This document shows positions 6,167 through 7,453 of a DNA stretch of 7,453 bases, in pieces. The stretch is taken from NCBI GenBank assembly GCA_016839955.1, contig JAEOTI010000027.1:1-7453 (forward strand), in the 5' to 3' direction. The notes below the pieces were generated by a model, which saw nothing but the letters and a program-made list of their open reading frames with translations, was not told the DNA's origin and did not search any database. This DNA is from Candidatus Hodarchaeota archaeon. GTDB taxonomy: Archaea; Asgardarchaeota; Heimdallarchaeia; Hodarchaeales; YT1-057. How positions within the stretch are numbered: the first letter of the stretch is position 1; every line of letters starts with the position of its first letter. Both the position numbers and the translations under genes were made by a program.

Positions 6167-6532
6167 TTACATCCCCATCATAGCTTGAAGAATAAATTCG
6201 GAGAGCGGAACTGATTCGTGAGCGGCTCCGATTACTATCATCTGCCAATTTCTGACAGGCTCTGTGAACCTTATTTTACCAGTGAAAATTCCTAATAAAA
6301 TATCCGCTGGAGCTCGATAAATTACGTCCGGAGAGGGATATACTCCATCATGAATGGTGAATTCACCTTCTCGAGTCAAGACAACATAGAAATTCTCCCC
6401 TTCTATATCAACCTGAAATATTTTCCCATCGTAATGTTTGCACCAATTCTTAATAAAGTCTTGTAGGGTAGAATCTTGTTTTGCCTTTGTCTGGAGCATC
6501 TGCATAAATTGTTTAACTTTCTGAACACTCAT
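6167..6532 (-). CDS. Small SCP2-like (sterol carrier protein 2 domain) protein
   Basis: A 121-residue single-domain protein. Residues 1-33 are an N-terminal helical part with W30 and C31. From 35 on, alternating strands (GKIFQVDIEGENFYVVLTREGEFTIHDG split over about 36-63) lead into YRAPADILLGIFTGKI at 72-87 and a C-terminal helix (107-121). That order of beta sheet, then a D-hLLxhhTGK-type helix, then a strand ending near IVIG, is the SCP2 pattern, in which the fold encloses a tunnel for lipids or acyl-CoA. The match is by pattern only and is not certain. Its place between the RHH-like genes and enoyl-CoA hydratase supports a role in binding or delivering acyl-CoA substrates. The start ATG lies 3 bp after the stop of the upstream gene. 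The ribosome site GGAGAGTGA (6540-6548) sits in that gene's last codons, so translation is probably coupled. No signal peptide or membrane segment is seen. Confidence 0.65.
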   Translation of the reverse strand: MSVQKVKQFMQMLQTKAKQDSTLQDFIKNWCKHYDGKIFQVDIEGENFYVVLTREGEFTIHDGVYPSPDVIYRAPADILLGIFTGKIRFTEPVRNWQMIVIGAAHESVPLSEFILQAMMGM

Positions 6533-6535
6533 CGT

Positions 6536-6805
6536 TTATTCACTCTCCGTCCAGGCTTTGATCGCTTCACGAGCAGCTTCTTCAGCCTTAATGGAAGAAG
6601 CATCACCCTTTTTCTTTGCTACTGCGGCTAAAAATTCACGAATCTCGTCGTTATTAAGTTTAATGACAATTCTGGCCTTAAGATTATCAACCATTGAAAT
6701 GGCTGTCCATTTATTGATCTGGAAATATTCATGTTCAACATCTTCCAGTTTGAGATCCTTATAACCAGGCCATTCTCCATCTGGATGTTTTCGAAACTTC
6801 GCCAT
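6536..6805 (-). CDS. Small protein with C-terminal ribbon-helix-helix-like segment (unknown function)
   Basis: I do not recognise this 89-residue protein by name. Residues 1-42 are polar and rich in aromatic residues (EWPGYKDLKL at 11-20, HEYFQINKW at 25-33) with no known motif. Residues 43-89 have the layout of a ribbon-helix-helix domain: a strand KARIVIKLN (43-51), helix A NDEIREFLAAVAKKKG (52-67), a turn, and helix B KAEEAAREAIKAWTE (73-87). RHH proteins are usually dimeric DNA-binding regulators or antitoxins. I take the ATG at 6805, 2 bp past the stop of the preceding gene. The longer reading from TTG at 6820 would overlap that gene by 13 bp and has no better ribosome site. The GGGGG run at 6814-6818 is a poor Shine-Dalgarno, so translation may depend on coupling. 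Its partner gene upstream has a similar segment at its N-terminus. Confidence 0.6.
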   Translation of the reverse strand: MAKFRKHPDGEWPGYKDLKLEDVEHEYFQINKWTAISMVDNLKARIVIKLNNDEIREFLAAVAKKKGDASSIKAEEAAREAIKAWTESE

Positions 6806-6807
6806 TT

Positions 6808-7071
6808 TTATTGCCCCCAACCTGCTATTTCGTCACCTTTTTTCCGTGTGAAACCCGTTTTGAAAGGCCATTGGATCGCGTACCGATAACCTTTGAGATC
6901 TCCAACCTTTCCTCGAGAATAGGCACCTGCATATATTCGACCACCTGGTTTACTAACAAATTCCTCGAGAATTAGTGCAATAGCACCTTCAATAGGAATG
7001 CTTGCCTCTTCTGCAAGTTGTTGAAGCTTTTGTTGAATATCGTCCTTCAAGTTTACTTTTACGTCACCCAT
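6808..7071 (-). CDS. Small protein with N-terminal ribbon-helix-helix-like segment (unknown function)
   Basis: An 87-residue protein I do not recognise. Residues 1-41 look like a ribbon-helix-helix domain: strand GDVKVNLKD (2-10), helix A DIQQKLQQLAEEAS (11-24), turn IPIE, and helix B GAIALILEEFVSK (29-41). Residues 42-87 are Gly- and aromatic-rich and basic (GGRIYAGAYSRGK, GYRYAIQWPFKTG, ending GWGQ), with the look of a small beta domain or nucleic-acid-binding tail. The ATG at 7071 is preceded by AGGAAGTGAG (7075-7084), which overlaps the nitroreductase stop and leaves a 4-bp gap. An upstream TTG at 7092 would overlap the nitroreductase gene and is less likely. It is probably co-expressed with both neighbours. 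It might be a DNA-binding regulator, an antitoxin-like protein without a visible toxin, or a structural partner of the next gene's product. Confidence 0.6.
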   Translation of the reverse strand: MGDVKVNLKDDIQQKLQQLAEEASIPIEGAIALILEEFVSKPGGRIYAGAYSRGKVGDLKGYRYAIQWPFKTGFTRKKGDEIAGWGQ

Positions 7072-7075
7072 CTTC

Positions 7076-7453
7076 TCACTTCCTGAAAGCAATTCGCTTG
7101 TAGGGGTCTCCCCACCGTTCTTTAAACATCACACCTTCTAGTGGCCATCTTGAAGGTCCTAACATTCGTTTTTCTTGAGGTACTCCAAATGCTAAGAGCC
7201 CCAAGGGCAACCAAGTACGTGGTATCCCAATTCTGTCACAGATTAATTCTGCATGCCTTGGGTCGGAGAAGGGAAACGCTTGATAAGCGCAGCCAATTCC
7301 CAATTTATGAGCTACGAGCCACATTTGTAACATACCCATTCCTACGACAACAGATCCAAAGAGTTCCAAAGGATAATAATAGCCAGAATCCTGATGCGCA
7401 CCTGATGCACAACCAATAACAATTGTGTCAGCATTTTGGGGGTAAAGGAATAA
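7076..7453 (-). CDS. Nitroreductase-family flavoprotein, partial: N-terminus beyond right edge
   Basis: The frame is open to the right edge, giving the last 125 residues of a protein whose start lies outside. The segment contains a helix SVVVGMGMLQMWLVAHKLGIGCAY that matches the nitroreductase pattern of a long dimer-interface helix ending in LAAHxLGLGxxW. Next come FPFSDPRHAELICDRIGIPRTWLPLGLLAFGVPQE, corresponding to the family's hxxxLGIPxxhxPhxhhxhGxP, and a tail with PLEGVMFKERWG, like the usual PLEEVVxxERWG. Such proteins bind FMN and use NAD(P)H to reduce nitro compounds, quinones or enones; some members have other roles, such as F420-related chemistry. The FMN-binding arginine-rich N-terminal motif is outside the window. 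A TTG within the frame at 7369 is not a credible start because the family-like sequence continues upstream. It leads the operon visible here, with the RHH-like gene 4 bp after it. Confidence 0.85.
   Translation of the reverse strand, partial: LFLYPQNADTIVIGCASGAHQDSGYYYPLELFGSVVVGMGMLQMWLVAHKLGIGCAYQAFPFSDPRHAELICDRIGIPRTWLPLGLLAFGVPQEKRMLGPSRWPLEGVMFKERWGDPYKRIAFRK

Noticed and set aside
6558..6764. Open frame of 68 codons on the plus strand
   Set aside because: It is a mirror of the RHH-like gene on the other strand, low in complexity (Ser/Leu/Ala), with no ribosome site.
6808..7092. TTG starts at 7092 and 6820 for the two RHH-like genes
   Set aside because: Both would overlap the preceding gene and lack a good ribosome site. 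The internal ATGs at 7071 and 6805 sit 4 and 2 bp after the preceding stops, as the rest of the operon is arranged.
7141..7419. Open frame of 92 codons on the plus strand
   Set aside because: It is opposite the conserved C-terminal half of the nitroreductase, and its composition is not protein-like for this genome.

Overview
The window looks like a piece of an AT-rich archaeal chromosome. The evidence is a thiolase paired with a DUF35 zinc-ribbon/OB-fold protein, purine-rich Shine-Dalgarno sites of the GGAGG/GAGGTGA type, TATA-like boxes about 50 bp upstream of starts, an oligo-T style terminator, and a freestanding AlaX-type tRNA editing protein. The mix of dihydrolipoyl dehydrogenase with beta-oxidation-type enzymes would fit an organotrophic lineage such as an Asgard (Heimdallarchaeia-like) archaeon. 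That placement is inference from gene content only, and no rRNA or other marker is present.

Layout. The left part, on the minus strand, holds the N-terminal 331 residues of a dihydrolipoyl dehydrogenase (cut by the left edge). Upstream of it lies an AlaX-L type alanyl-tRNA editing protein with a DHHA1 domain. A 149-bp divergent spacer (2259-2407) carries a good TATA-like box and a dyad. It precedes the only plus-strand gene, an imidazolonepropionase-like amidohydrolase that starts at TTG. This gene converges on a long minus-strand array that fills the right half.

Read in its own direction, from the right edge leftwards, the array is: nitroreductase-like flavoprotein (cut by the right edge), two small ribbon-helix-helix-like proteins, a small SCP2-like lipid-binding protein, enoyl-CoA hydratase, a 77-bp gap with a hairpin, TATA-like box and perfect palindrome, then SCPx-type thiolase, DUF35 protein and a T-rich terminator. 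The first five genes are tightly packed (gaps of 2-30 bp) and are probably one transcript. Thiolase and DUF35 probably form a second transcript, or one that can be driven separately.

Functional reading. Hydratase, thiolase, the DUF35 partner of the thiolase and an SCP2-like carrier make a coherent acyl-CoA degradation (or acyl-CoA synthesis) module. The same domain set is fused in eukaryotic peroxisomal SCPx and MFE-2 proteins. The acyl-CoA dehydrogenase and 3-hydroxyacyl-CoA dehydrogenase steps are not in the window. The paired RHH-like proteins are the least explained genes and could be local regulators of the operon. There is no CRISPR array, tRNA, rRNA or insertion sequence here, and no gene-free stretch longer than 149 bp.
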